Source: Saprospiraceae bacterium
GTDB lineage: Bacteria; Bacteroidota; Bacteroidia; Chitinophagales; Saprospiraceae
Direction of reading: 5' to 3'
Assembly (NCBI GenBank): GCA_016710235.1
Contig: JADJLG010000001.1
Span: forward strand, 62,001 to 126,000
DNA: 64,000 nt
In this document: piece after piece, positions 27,999 to 36,807 of the stretch
How positions within the stretch are numbered: the stretch's first letter is position 1
Layout: the number at the start of each line of letters is the position of its first letter
The notes under the pieces: generated by a model
Database searches by the model: none
The model's input: only the letters and a program-made list of their open reading frames with translations
What the model was told of the DNA's origin: nothing
Translations under genes and position numbers: made by a program

Positions 27999-29027
27999 AT
28001 GAGTCGAATTTTAGTCACAGGAGCTTGTGGATATATTGGGAGTCACACTTTGGTTGACTTGATTCAGTCCGGATTTGAAGTTGTTTCAATTGATAATTTC
28101 ACCCAAAGTCAGCCTGTTGTCTTAGAACAGGTTAGGCAGATTACAGGCCAAAGAGTTCAAAATTTTAACGTAGATCTTGCAGATAAAAAAACCTTGTTTT
28201 CCATATTGCCTGAACTGGGTAAGATCGATGGTATCATCCATTTTGCAGCATTGAAATTCGTAGCTGAATCCGTTGAAAAACCATTAGAGTATTATCACAA
28301 CAATATCAATTGCATGCTCCATTTGCTTGAAATGGTAAACTTGCTCCAAATACCTTATTTCATATTTTCATCTTCTTGTACCGTGTATGGTAACTCTAAT
28401 CAGCTTCCGGTCACAGAAGATTCAGAGTTTCATGCTACAGGATCGCCTTATGGACGTACCAAACAAATGTGTGAATGGATATTGAAAGATTTTTGTGCAA
28501 GTCAGAAAAATCATTTTAAAGCCATTTCACTCAGGTATTTTAATCCCGCTGGCGCTCATCCTTCAATTCTGCTGGGCGAAAGTCCGGGATCAAAAGCACA
28601 AAATCTAATCCCTGCTATAACAGAAACGGCGATTGGCATCAGACCGGAAATCATTGTTTATGGCACAGATTATGATACTCGTGACGGGAGTTGCATAAGA
28701 GATTATGTCCATGTCAGTGACCTTGCAAAAGCGCATACATTGGCTTTACAATTTGCTATGAGAGGCAATCAAATTCAAACTTTGGAAGTTTTCAATCTGG
28801 GAATGGGTCAGGGTGTGAGTGTTCTGGAGGCTATTCATGCTTTTGAACATGAAACCGGAATTAAACTACCGATCTTTTATGGCCCCCGCAGAGCCGGCGA
28901 CCTACCTGCTATTTATGCAGATATTCACAAAGTAAAAACTTTGCTGCATTGGTCTCCGGAATTAAATATTAAAGACATCATGCGAACTGCCTGGCTCTGG
29001 GAACAGAAAAAAAAATCCGTTATTTAA
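27999..29027 (+). CDS. galE: UDP-glucose 4-epimerase
   Basis: This NAD-dependent short-chain dehydrogenase interconverts UDP-glucose and UDP-galactose (EC 5.1.3.2) for polysaccharide synthesis and galactose use. The 342-aa protein has the Rossmann motif GACGYIGS (about 8-15), HFAALKFVAESVEKPLEYY typical of GalE, the Ser of SSSCTVYG (about 134-141), the catalytic Tyr151-x3-Lys155 (YGRTK), and C-terminal RYFNPAGAHP, YVHVSDLA and RAGDLPAIYAD. All key residues are present. Its stop overlaps the stop of the convergent 29024 gene by 4 bp. Confidence 0.95.
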   Translation: MSRILVTGACGYIGSHTLVDLIQSGFEVVSIDNFTQSQPVVLEQVRQITGQRVQNFNVDLADKKTLFSILPELGKIDGIIHFAALKFVAESVEKPLEYYHNNINCMLHLLEMVNLLQIPYFIFSSSCTVYGNSNQLPVTEDSEFHATGSPYGRTKQMCEWILKDFCASQKNHFKAISLRYFNPAGAHPSILLGESPGSKAQNLIPAITETAIGIRPEIIVYGTDYDTRDGSCIRDYVHVSDLAKAHTLALQFAMRGNQIQTLEVFNLGMGQGVSVLEAIHAFEHETGIKLPIFYGPRRAGDLPAIYADIHKVKTLLHWSPELNIKDIMRTAWLWEQKKKSVI

Positions 29028-29515
29028 AGTGCAGGCATTTTGAGCAATTTTCCGTCCTGTAATATTTCTACGATGAGTTTCCTGTTTTTGCTTTGATCAA
29101 ATTCCTTTTGTTCCAATAGATGTCCTCCTTCAACAATGAAGATGGTGCCTTCTTCATCAATATTTGCCATCCTTCTGAACAAGTACTCATTATCAGAGAA
29201 AAATCCTGCAATTTCCATGGTATCGCAAACCGTACCTTGTGGTGTATAGCTGATCAAATAAAATGAATATCGCATCAGCCTGGCGCACCAAATGACCAAA
29301 CAAGGGATTTGACCTTGCTGCATCCAATGCCCGCATGGAATAAACTCTGTAAATTCGTTGATTTCAAAATCCAAAGCAGGAATGATAAACCGCGCCAACA
29401 ATTCATCCGGTACAGCATCATTCATTCCAAAATGGTGCTCTGATCCTTCTTGCAACACCAAAGGAAATTCCAATTGAGGAAAATAGGTCAATAATTGTTT
29501 GAACTCCGGATCCAT
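29024..29515 (-). CDS. hypothetical protein
   Basis: This 163-aa soluble protein has no signal peptide and I do not recognise it. It is acidic at the N-terminus (PEFKQLLTYFPQLEFPLVLQ), with an aromatic and hydrophobic middle (HWMQQGQIPCLVIWCARLMR) and a C-terminal stretch IDEEGTIFIVEGGHLLEQ. The composition is protein-like with a good ATG (MDPEFKQLL). It sits 46 bp downstream of the Omp28-like gene on the same strand and may be co-transcribed. Confidence 0.7.
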   Translation of the reverse strand: MDPEFKQLLTYFPQLEFPLVLQEGSEHHFGMNDAVPDELLARFIIPALDFEINEFTEFIPCGHWMQQGQIPCLVIWCARLMRYSFYLISYTPQGTVCDTMEIAGFFSDNEYLFRRMANIDEEGTIFIVEGGHLLEQKEFDQSKNRKLIVEILQDGKLLKMPAL

Positions 29516-29561
29516 GTTGAAAGTATTCGAATTTTGCTTTGGATGTGCAAGACTCGCTTAA

Positions 29562-31580
29562 TTATTCTGTGACTATAGCTCTTTTGCTCATCCTTCCTTC
29601 TGTTGTACTGCATTTGACCACATAGATTCCCGGTAAGGCAGGTGTGTAATCAAAATGGTGCTCACCGGCAGGAAGTTTTTTAAGTTCTGAATGATACACA
29701 GTTTTACCATCCATATTTTGTATTTCTATCCTAACATCTGAAGTGGATTTCAATTCGTAATTGATGTGCAAATCCTTTCTGGATGGATTAGGAAGAATTT
29801 CCAGTTTTGAGGTCAAATTTATTTCCGGTTGCAGGGAAGAGATGAGTCCAGGAATATGGAAATTATCAACATATAGATTATCACCAAATCCAGAAACGCC
29901 TTTCATACGAAACATCACTTCAGGTTTACCTGCAAACTGACTGATGGACACTGAATCTTCCACCCACTCTTCTGTCAGAGGTTTGAATGGATAATCAAAA
30001 CTCATTACTGCATTTGCCGTAATGAGTTCCGCTGCTCTTTTTGTATAAACATTTTCCCAGGTTACTCCACAGTCCAATGATACGTCTATATAAAATTGGT
30101 CATCTTCTGGAAAAAGCTCCGAGAAAGTAGCGTACGCCCGATCAAATTTGAGAAACATATTTTTTCTCGCATTGCTGAGGTTAATATTTGAAAATATCAA
30201 CTCACTGGATTCACCTTCTGCTGAAGCCCAGAAGAAATAACAAAAACTATTTTCAGACAAACCAAATCCTCCTATTGGATCAGTCTTCAGTACATCATTG
30301 ATTTCAAGAGCATCCAGCAATTCATTATTTACAATAGTTGCCAAAGAAAATTCGCTTGCATTTTGTATTGCCTGATCCGGTGCATCTAAAGCTTGTTCTC
30401 CTTCAAAATCATGTTCAAAGACGTCTGCGACTGCAGCTTTGGATAAATATTTGAAAGATCTGAACTCAGTCAAATTATTTAAAACATTATCATCTTCGAT
30501 TCCATTTGTTGCAACTACATTGTCAACTTGAAATTCCACTTCCCCGATTGAAAATGGTTCCACAGTTTCTGTTGGTGCCGTCCATGTAAATTGTTCACCC
30601 GGCGCTAAAGGCGTATTAGCTGAAAAAATAATCGTATCCGAGAAATCCCGGTTTCTGAATAAATAGATGGAATACGAATGAATCACAGCTTTTCCTTTAT
30701 TTTTAACGACTGCAATTGGTGAATATTCACGAATACAATAACCATCAGTTTCGTTGTCAGGCATAGTAGACAAATTCTGTAAGGAAATATCGCTGTTCAA
30801 CTCGTCAGGGATATTAATAGGTTGGCTTACCGCAGATTGGATTACTTCATACGTCAGTATATCTTGAGCAAACGTCAAAGCAGCAATTTGTCCTTTACTA
30901 TAAAAATTTCCAGGTAAGGCTACAGTTTGACGAATAAACAATGAGTCATGAGCTTTTATTGTAAGGCTGCCCATATCTAAACCCGATGCACTGGGAATCA
31001 TTTTTCGCATCACCCAACTAAAATCTTTCTCACCATTTGATCCGGGTGCAATAGGGAAAATAATCTCCTTTTCTACCAAAGCGGTAAACAGATGTAAATT
31101 TTCATTGGTAAAATCTGAATTCGAGCTGTTGTAAATCCTGATGTTTATTTCGATAGAATCTACACCCAACCAGTTATGATTCAATTCTATGTGAAGAGGA
31201 GTCAAATTGTTGTACGCCATATCTATATCCCCTTCAGTTAGATCACTCGGTGCTCCTTCATAATTAAATCGCTCCGGTACGAGGACTCCATTTGTTCTTA
31301 CTTCAGGTACGCCTTCTACCGCGTAAAAATCTACCCTTTGGTCAACTTCATCAGGATTGGATTCATACATTGGGTCAAAGCCCGGCCAGGCAACCTGATA
31401 TTTTATCGGGATCACTTTATCGGCTTTTCTGAGCAGAAGTTTATTGAAATCCGGATTTTGAGAAGCGCAAGGTACACATGAGGCTTGAGTGAATTCTTCT
31501 ACTAACACATTACGGGCAGTTTGAGCTAGCCCCAGTGAGATTGAAAAACAAATCCAAAATATGGTCAAAATGAACTTCAT
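29562..31580 (-). CDS. Omp28-like thioredoxin-fold T9SS surface protein (paralogue)
   Basis: This 672-aa protein is a longer paralogue of 24242-25903. The signal peptide (MKFILTIFWICFSISLGLAQ) and active-site position are identical: VLVEEFTQASCVPCASQN has Cys35/Cys38, here CVPC rather than CPPC. AWPGFDPMYESNPDEVDQRV and EGVPEVRTNG repeat the rest of the domain. A large central region (about 270-560) includes a jelly-roll-like segment (MFLKFDRAYATF, YIDVSLDCGVTWENVYTK) as in adhesive or CUB/MAM-like surface domains. A type A T9SS domain closes the protein (LEILPNPSRKDLHINYEL…LPGIYVVKCS). Function unknown. Confidence 0.86.
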   Translation of the reverse strand: MKFILTIFWICFSISLGLAQTARNVLVEEFTQASCVPCASQNPDFNKLLLRKADKVIPIKYQVAWPGFDPMYESNPDEVDQRVDFYAVEGVPEVRTNGVLVPERFNYEGAPSDLTEGDIDMAYNNLTPLHIELNHNWLGVDSIEINIRIYNSSNSDFTNENLHLFTALVEKEIIFPIAPGSNGEKDFSWVMRKMIPSASGLDMGSLTIKAHDSLFIRQTVALPGNFYSKGQIAALTFAQDILTYEVIQSAVSQPINIPDELNSDISLQNLSTMPDNETDGYCIREYSPIAVVKNKGKAVIHSYSIYLFRNRDFSDTIIFSANTPLAPGEQFTWTAPTETVEPFSIGEVEFQVDNVVATNGIEDDNVLNNLTEFRSFKYLSKAAVADVFEHDFEGEQALDAPDQAIQNASEFSLATIVNNELLDALEINDVLKTDPIGGFGLSENSFCYFFWASAEGESSELIFSNINLSNARKNMFLKFDRAYATFSELFPEDDQFYIDVSLDCGVTWENVYTKRAAELITANAVMSFDYPFKPLTEEWVEDSVSISQFAGKPEVMFRMKGVSGFGDNLYVDNFHIPGLISSLQPEINLTSKLEILPNPSRKDLHINYELKSTSDVRIEIQNMDGKTVYHSELKKLPAGEHHFDYTPALPGIYVVKCSTTEGRMSKRAIVTE

Positions 31581-31665
31581 AAAAATGATTAATCAATGAA
31601 AAAAGGAAAATTATAGCGCTTTGCCTTTGAGCGCAATGATTAGGGTATAAAGGTAAAAATATTAA

Positions 31666-32103
31666 TCAATTCACCTTGGTTGCATTGCGCAGTGAAAACA
31701 TCAATCTATTTATATCACTGTCGTTGAGAGACAAAATACCTTTTATAGTTATCGACTCTGAAGTGTACTGAATGGGTGTAATGCATTTGACTTCAATCAC
31801 AGTTTCAGGCCCCGCCTGTCCACAAAAAAAGCAAGAACTATAAGGAAAGGCAGAAAAAACAAATTCGCTGTGACTTTTGAAACCATCCGTGGGTATGATA
31901 TAACCTTTCAATGTAATTTCTTTTCCTGCAAGCGCTTTAATTTCAGGAGCGAAGATGGGTCGATCCACCTTTATCCCGAGCACGGGGTCATACTCCTTTT
32001 TGTAAGCTACTCTAGACAAGCTCATCCAGCCTCCGGCAGAAGATTGTGCGATAGCTACCGATGCCAATAGGCTCACAAAGAAAAATATGCTTACGCTCCT
32101 CAT
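31666..32103 (-). CDS. exported protein, DUF3299-like
   Basis: This small secreted protein (145 aa from ATG 32103) has signal peptide MRSVSIFFFVSLLASVAIAQ. The mature part has an OB-like region, ALAGKEITLKGYIIPTDGFK, then FVFSAFPYSSCFFCGQAGPE and IQYTSESITIKGIL. This layout (GYIIP… then Cys-rich SSCFFCG … then a second KG strand) resembles the DUF3299/YdeI-type OB family seen near metal-transport genes, but I rate that as weak. The two cysteines CxxC might bind a metal. Function unknown. Confidence 0.7.
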   Translation of the reverse strand: MRSVSIFFFVSLLASVAIAQSSAGGWMSLSRVAYKKEYDPVLGIKVDRPIFAPEIKALAGKEITLKGYIIPTDGFKSHSEFVFSAFPYSSCFFCGQAGPETVIEVKCITPIQYTSESITIKGILSLNDSDINRLMFSLRNATKVN

Positions 32104-32257
32104 CAATAAAGATGCTATTTTGACTGACTATGAAACGAAATCATTGCAGTTTTAGTTCAAGTCAGGTGTGGTAGATTCCTGAACATAGAGATGAATTGAC
32201 AGCCGGATCAAAAGATCGAAATTCTATTGATTGGGCTTCAATGAGCACGCCTTCACT

Positions 32258-32265
32258 TACATTTG
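32258..32265 (+). promoter_or_regulatory. -7 element (TACATTTG) of corA
   Basis: TACATTTG fits TAnnTTTG and ends 20 nt before ATG 32286. It rules out the longer reading frame from 32196 as the translated product. Confidence 0.6.
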
Positions 32266-32285
32266 TGTTCTATTGCTTTCAGCAT

Positions 32286-33329
32286 ATGAAAAAAAGGAAA
32301 AAAACTGGACTTTCCCCCGGCACACTGATATACGAAGGGCCGGAGCGATTGGAGGATCCGATATTGCTAAGTGTAGAATATAGTGATATTTTTTACAAAG
32401 AACATTTCAACGAAATTCTGTCACCTGATTTTAAGAACACTAAACATTATCTCTGGCTGGATATCAGAGGAATTCACAATGTCGAATTGATTCAGGAAAT
32501 CGGTGAAAAATATAGTCTTCACAAACTCTTTCTTGAGGACATTTTGGATCCATCCGTCAGGGGCTCTGTAGATTTTTATGACAATGGGATTTCCATGATC
32601 TTAAAATATACAGATATCGATAAGACGATTGACAGGCATTATACCGAGCAGATTGGAATTTTTCTAGGTGAGAGTTTTCTGATCACTTTTCAGGAAAATG
32701 CTGACGACACCTTTCGCACATTGCGCACCAGGATGAAAGCCGAACAAAGTAAAACCAGAAGCCGCAAGCCCGATTACTTATTCTATGCGATCATTGATTA
32801 TGTCGCAGACCAATATTTCCTCGTAATGGACCATACTGAAGACAAGCTCAAGGATCTTGAAGAAAGAGCTTCTAAGCTGTCTTTCGAAAAAATACAAGAG
32901 GACTTGTATCATATGAGAAGTAGAATTTCAGCCATACGCAGAATCATATTACCACTGCGGGAAGGTATCAATCAATTGTTGAAGTCAGAGTCTGCTTTCT
33001 TCCACAAAGAAAATCTGTTATATTTCCGAGATCTGGAAAGTCATTTGATTCAAATCGCAGACACTTTAGACAATCAGAGAGATCTCGTCAACAGCATTCA
33101 TGAAATGGCCATGACACGTGTGAATCTCCGCTTGAATCAAGATATGAGGTGGCTGGCAGTGGTATCTACCATTTCAATACCAATATTGTTTTTGACCGGA
33201 GTATACGGAATGAATTTCGACTACATGCCGGAATTAAAATGGAAATATGGCTACCTGTTGTGGTGGGTAACCATCATTGTAGTAATCATTTCGATGATTA
33301 CATTTTTCAAGAAGAGAAAGCTATTTTAG
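32286..33329 (+). CDS. corA: magnesium/cobalt transporter CorA
   Basis: This is a pentameric inner-membrane divalent-cation channel. The 347-aa protein has a soluble alpha/beta N-terminal domain (FLWLDIRGIHNVE-like WLDIRGIHNVELIQEIGEKY), the long stalk helix (about 190-290) and two C-terminal transmembrane helices (VVSTISIPILFLTGVYGMN, LLWWVTIIVVIISMITFF). The selectivity-filter GMN is present at the end of TM1 (about 308-310), followed by the MPEL loop and a basic KKRK tail. The start is ATG 32286, just downstream of a TACATTTG element. Confidence 0.95.
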   Translation: MKKRKKTGLSPGTLIYEGPERLEDPILLSVEYSDIFYKEHFNEILSPDFKNTKHYLWLDIRGIHNVELIQEIGEKYSLHKLFLEDILDPSVRGSVDFYDNGISMILKYTDIDKTIDRHYTEQIGIFLGESFLITFQENADDTFRTLRTRMKAEQSKTRSRKPDYLFYAIIDYVADQYFLVMDHTEDKLKDLEERASKLSFEKIQEDLYHMRSRISAIRRIILPLREGINQLLKSESAFFHKENLLYFRDLESHLIQIADTLDNQRDLVNSIHEMAMTRVNLRLNQDMRWLAVVSTISIPILFLTGVYGMNFDYMPELKWKYGYLLWWVTIIVVIISMITFFKKRKLF

Positions 33330-33332
33330 AAA

Positions 33333-33500
33333 TTAACAGTAACCAAGATCATCGTCATCTTCGCAGTAGTCACCTTTAGGGCGAGACTCCAACTCCATTT
33401 CGAGTTTTTCGTCCATTGTGCGAAGTTTCTCAATGTCTGCTCTTTTTTCTTTTGCTTTATCACCTTCTTTGTTTGCCTTTAACTTGAAGATATTACGCAT
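33333..33500 (-). CDS. small acidic-tailed protein (55 aa)
   Basis: This short gene reads from ATG 33500 to TAA 33333. The product starts MRNIFKLKANKEGDKAKEKR, is a highly charged predicted helix through KLRTMDEKLEMELESR, and ends with an acidic, two-cysteine tail (GDYCEDDDDLGYC). A TATATTTG promoter ends 32 nt upstream, which supports real expression. I do not recognise a family; the helix plus acidic tail could bind a partner protein or nucleic-acid-associated factor, but that is speculation. It is convergent with corA, 3 bp from its stop. Confidence 0.65.
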   Translation of the reverse strand: MRNIFKLKANKEGDKAKEKRADIEKLRTMDEKLEMELESRPKGDYCEDDDDLGYC

Positions 33501-33532
33501 TGGATATCGGCTTTAATTGTTCATGGATATCG

Positions 33533-33540
33533 CAAATATA
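33533..33540 (-). promoter_or_regulatory. -7 element (TATATTTG) of the 55-aa gene
   Basis: A perfect TAnnTTTG match on the minus strand, 32 nt upstream of ATG 33500. Confidence 0.6.
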
Positions 33541-33848
33541 ATTCAAAATCGCGATATTATTTTAGACGTTAACATTTAGTTTTCGTTACATCATTTTTCA
33601 AAATTATTTTAAAATAATTTTAATGCTGGAAATCAATTCCAAATTCCATTCTCAACCATCAATATTTATTGACTGTAGAGGCGATCTACACAAACTCTTT
33701 CTGAGAACATTTTCAGCCCTTCAAAACCAGATTTTAACTGAAATAAATTCCACTTGATTTACAAAGAGGAAAATTCGCGCCTGAAATTGGATGCAAAAAA
33801 GTAAATGATCAAACTGCACTAGAATTCAGGAATTTCTGCCGGTAGAGA
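33541..33848. other. intergenic with 22-nt A/T palindrome
   Basis: About 300 bp without a credible gene. It contains a perfect 22-nt palindrome made only of A and T (33600-33621). There is no GC stem, so it is not a standard terminator; it might be a bend or protein site. Confidence 0.45.
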
Positions 33849-34811
33849 TCAATCTTCTTTTTCTGAACTGGTCCTCCACAGGGAATACAATGCACCGCCT
33901 CCGATACAGAGGACAATCATTCCAAAGCTGATCCACTCCGGTACATTTACATAATGTCCTACAATTATTTTTATACCAATTAGGACCAACAGTATTGCCA
34001 GTGCATAGTGGATGTATTCTAACTTCTCCAGCATCCTCGACAAAATGGTGTACAGCGCTCTTAAGTTGGCTACTGCCAGAATATTGGAAGACAATACCAA
34101 GAAAGGATCTGTGGTGATCGCAAAAATGGCAGGGATAGAATCTAGAGCAAAGAGAATATCCGTAAATTCTATCGCGACAAGGGTTAGAAACAAAGGTGTC
34201 ACAGCCAATTTACCCATGCGACGAACAACAAACCTCGAACCGAAATAACCCTTGGTTACAGGGAACAATCGTCTCACCAGTCTGATGATCCAGCTCTTGG
34301 CGGGATCATCGGGATTTTCCGGGTCTGACTGGTAAATTTTGATACCTGAAATGATCAATAAAATGCCCAAAACAAACACCATCCAATCAATCGTTTGGAT
34401 CAACCAAATTCCGGCTATGATCAGTATGCCTCTGAGGATGATTGCCGTCCAAATACCTATGGATAACAAGCTGGCCTGATTGCGTTGTGGCACCTTGAAA
34501 TAACTCAAGAGAAAAGCGATAACAAAGATATTGTCAATACTGAGTGACTGCTCCACCAAATATCCCGTGATAAAATACCCCACTGCCTGCCAACCACCAA
34601 ACTCCGTGTCATGAGAAAAAAATGATTGAAACAGGTCGTGCTCATAAGCAATAAAAATAAATATCACAGTACTCAAAGTGATCAATCCCCAGAAGCTAAT
34701 CGATTGTAATGCTTTCCGAAAAGTGCTTTGATTCTGAGAGGAGGCAAAAAATTTGTAATCGAGAAAGACTGCCAGAGCTAGCACTATAAGATACACCAAC
34801 CAGTAGATCAT
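33849..34811 (-). CDS. TerC family integral membrane protein
   Basis: TerC/Alx-type membrane proteins are linked to metal export (often manganese) and tellurite resistance phenotypes. The 320-aa protein has eight or nine hydrophobic segments. Signature acidic residues in membrane helices are visible: GYFITGYLVEQSLSIDNIFV (Glu, Asp) and TLVAIEFTDILFALDSIPAI (Glu, Asp, Asp), the hallmark pair of TerC. The central cytoplasmic loop is charged (YQSDPENPDDPAKSW). It lies 38 bp downstream of the methyltransferase gene on the same strand, so it may be the last gene of that operon. Confidence 0.93.
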   Translation of the reverse strand: MIYWLVYLIVLALAVFLDYKFFASSQNQSTFRKALQSISFWGLITLSTVIFIFIAYEHDLFQSFFSHDTEFGGWQAVGYFITGYLVEQSLSIDNIFVIAFLLSYFKVPQRNQASLLSIGIWTAIILRGILIIAGIWLIQTIDWMVFVLGILLIISGIKIYQSDPENPDDPAKSWIIRLVRRLFPVTKGYFGSRFVVRRMGKLAVTPLFLTLVAIEFTDILFALDSIPAIFAITTDPFLVLSSNILAVANLRALYTILSRMLEKLEYIHYALAILLVLIGIKIIVGHYVNVPEWISFGMIVLCIGGGALYSLWRTSSEKED

Positions 34812-34849
34812 TTCAAGAAAATAAACAAGAACTGCTATGGTTCAGACTT

Positions 34850-35554
34850 TCAAACACTATTTCTATGCTTCGTTCCGGTCTGATGTGAAACAAACATCCA
34901 GTTGGCTGCCAGTTTTAATATTGCTGCTTGGGGAAAAACCACAGAAAAAGCTCTTGAAAAAAACAATTCATTTTGTTTAAGATCTTTTTCATTTTCGGCA
35001 AGCCGGTTAAAGATTAAAGTTCCTTTATCGGACAGCATAGATTTCAGATGGAGCAAATATGAAGTGCTTTGGGCAAAATCGGGTACAAACTGATCTTCAA
35101 ACAAATCGACGCAAATTAGATCATAGCTGTCTTGAGTACTTTGTGGTAGATGTGCTGCGTCAAGTTCCAAAAAGCTTACTTTGGATTCCAGGGAGGCTTG
35201 TTGATATTTAGTGAATAGCTCAATGATCGTTTTGTCGTGTTCTACGGCAAGGATGGTCCAGGGTCTCTTGAACTCACGCTCCAGGAGCAAAACAATGCTA
35301 CCCATCCCAAAACCAAGTACCAGACAATTATCGGCATCTTCCAGCTGTTTGTGCAGTATCCGGAAACTATCTCTAAAATTCGAATAGTAAATGCCGTATG
35401 AGTATATCGCACCTTGTGTGGTCAGCTTCCATTGTCCTCTTGACAGGGCGAGTTGTAGTTCCGGATTTTGGCTTGTTGAGGTACGAACAATGGGCACATC
35501 GATCAAATGACTGAGCCATTTCCACATCATGAGTTTGAAGTCGCCATTCCTCAT
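34850..35554 (-). CDS. spermidine-synthase-like SAM-dependent methyltransferase
   Basis: This 234-aa Rossmann-fold protein has the SAM/dcSAM-binding motif I VLGFGMGSIVLLLER, the acidic motif II end AVEHDKTIIELF, the post-I FLELDAAHLP and SYDLICVDLFEDQFVPDF with the acidic loop typical of spermidine-synthase-like proteins (PabB/SpeE-like fold). It lacks the N-terminal tetramerisation domain and the aspartate pair of true SpeE is not clear, so polyamine synthesis is not implied. Its ATG overlaps the stop of the alternative GlmU gene (ATGA), indicating translational coupling. Confidence 0.8.
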   Translation of the reverse strand: MRNGDFKLMMWKWLSHLIDVPIVRTSTSQNPELQLALSRGQWKLTTQGAIYSYGIYYSNFRDSFRILHKQLEDADNCLVLGFGMGSIVLLLEREFKRPWTILAVEHDKTIIELFTKYQQASLESKVSFLELDAAHLPQSTQDSYDLICVDLFEDQFVPDFAQSTSYLLHLKSMLSDKGTLIFNRLAENEKDLKQNELFFSRAFSVVFPQAAILKLAANWMFVSHQTGTKHRNSV

Positions 35555-36750
35555 GCGATGCGCTCCCAGCTGCGATATTTTTCTGTCTCTCTAAAGATCA
35601 GTTCAAGTATTTCTCGTTCAGTTTCCGCTAGACTTTTGTGTCTTCTGGACATCATGTTTTCTGCAGTCACGAAAAACTTGGCAGCTTGAAAGGTGCTAAA
35701 ACCCGAAGCGCCACCCCAAGCAAAATCAGGAATAAACTGCCTTGGAAAGCCTTCACCAAAAACATTGGCACCTACACCGACTACAGTGCCTGTATTAAAC
35801 ATGGTGTTGATGCCACATTTTGCGTGATCTCCCATGATCAAGCCACAAAACTGGCTCCCTGTCCTCACAAATTTCTCCTGGACATAGGACCAAATTTTGA
35901 CTTCTTCGTAGTTGTTTTTCAGATTGGAATTATTGCTATCCGCCCCAATATTGCACCACTCCCCTACTACAGCGTTTCCAAGGAAACCATCGTGCCCTTT
36001 ATTACTGTAGCCCAAAACCACAGAATTATTGATTTCACCACCCAACCGACATTCGGGCCCAAAGGAACTTGCACCATAAATTTTTGCACCCAATTTGACC
36101 TGAGAATTCTTCCCAAGATAAATTGGACCTCTCAGCATTGCCCCTTCCATGATTTCAACACCACTATCCAGAAACACAGGACCTGTCCTGGTATTAATGA
36201 TGGCACATTCCGCATTTACGTTTTCTGCACAGTACAGCTGTTCGCCAAGAATGGTGTTCGTTGAACTCAGTGATGCTGACTTGTTTCCCGAGGTAAGCAA
36301 GTTAAAATCTTTGCGAAGTTCGCGGTCGGTAAATTGAAAAATCTGCCAGAGCTGATCTAAAAAAACTGCCGAATCGCACTCCAGCATCGTCGAAATGCCA
36401 GGCATATTGAGGTGAAATTCTGACTCTCTGTCAAAGCTTGGTAAATGTGCAGCCAACAACCTTCCTTTTGCATGTAAGCCTTGTCCGACCTTCAACTCCC
36501 TGATCTTACTTGCCAATATGTCGTCAGGCAAGAGATTGCCTGCGATAAAAATGTGTTCAGAAGGTCCGGTGTTTTCGTTATAATGCAACGACAAAGGAGG
36601 CTTGCAGATATGACTTACAGCAGCCACTAGGTATTTCTCCCATTTCTGACGGATTGTGAGAATTCCGAGCAGGATTTCAGCAACCGGTCTCGTTCTACTG
36701 ATAGGCCATAGTTGTTGGGTTTCTGTGGGATCGATCAAATAATACGACAT
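35551..36750 (-). CDS. alternative GlmU-type sugar nucleotidyltransferase/acetyltransferase
   Basis: This belongs to the Bacteroidota-specific GlmU-like family, predicted to make UDP-GlcNAc (uridylyl and/or acetyl transfer). It is 399 aa from ATG 36750; the TTG three codons earlier is less likely. The N-terminal half begins MSYYLIDPTETQQLWPISRT followed by RPVAEILLGI, the family's signature start, which lacks the classical LAAGxGTRM loop. The C-terminal half is a left-handed parallel beta-helix of hexapeptides (IMEGAMLRGPIYLGKNSQVK, GEINNSVVLGYSNKGHDGFL, VVGEWCNIGADSNNSNLKNN, GDHAKCGINTMFNTGTVVGV). It is the first gene of a likely three-gene unit with the methyltransferase and TerC. Confidence 0.9.
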   Translation of the reverse strand: MSYYLIDPTETQQLWPISRTRPVAEILLGILTIRQKWEKYLVAAVSHICKPPLSLHYNENTGPSEHIFIAGNLLPDDILASKIRELKVGQGLHAKGRLLAAHLPSFDRESEFHLNMPGISTMLECDSAVFLDQLWQIFQFTDRELRKDFNLLTSGNKSASLSSTNTILGEQLYCAENVNAECAIINTRTGPVFLDSGVEIMEGAMLRGPIYLGKNSQVKLGAKIYGASSFGPECRLGGEINNSVVLGYSNKGHDGFLGNAVVGEWCNIGADSNNSNLKNNYEEVKIWSYVQEKFVRTGSQFCGLIMGDHAKCGINTMFNTGTVVGVGANVFGEGFPRQFIPDFAWGGASGFSTFQAAKFFVTAENMMSRRHKSLAETEREILELIFRETEKYRSWERIA

Positions 36751-36807
36751 GGTGGGCAATGAGTTTGGTTATGACAGGCAAAATTGATTGCTCCTTACAA
36801 GCATGGA

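Noticed and set aside
33600..33621. 22-nt A/T palindrome as an intrinsic terminator
   Set aside because: It has no G/C pairs in the stem and no adjacent gene end that needs it.
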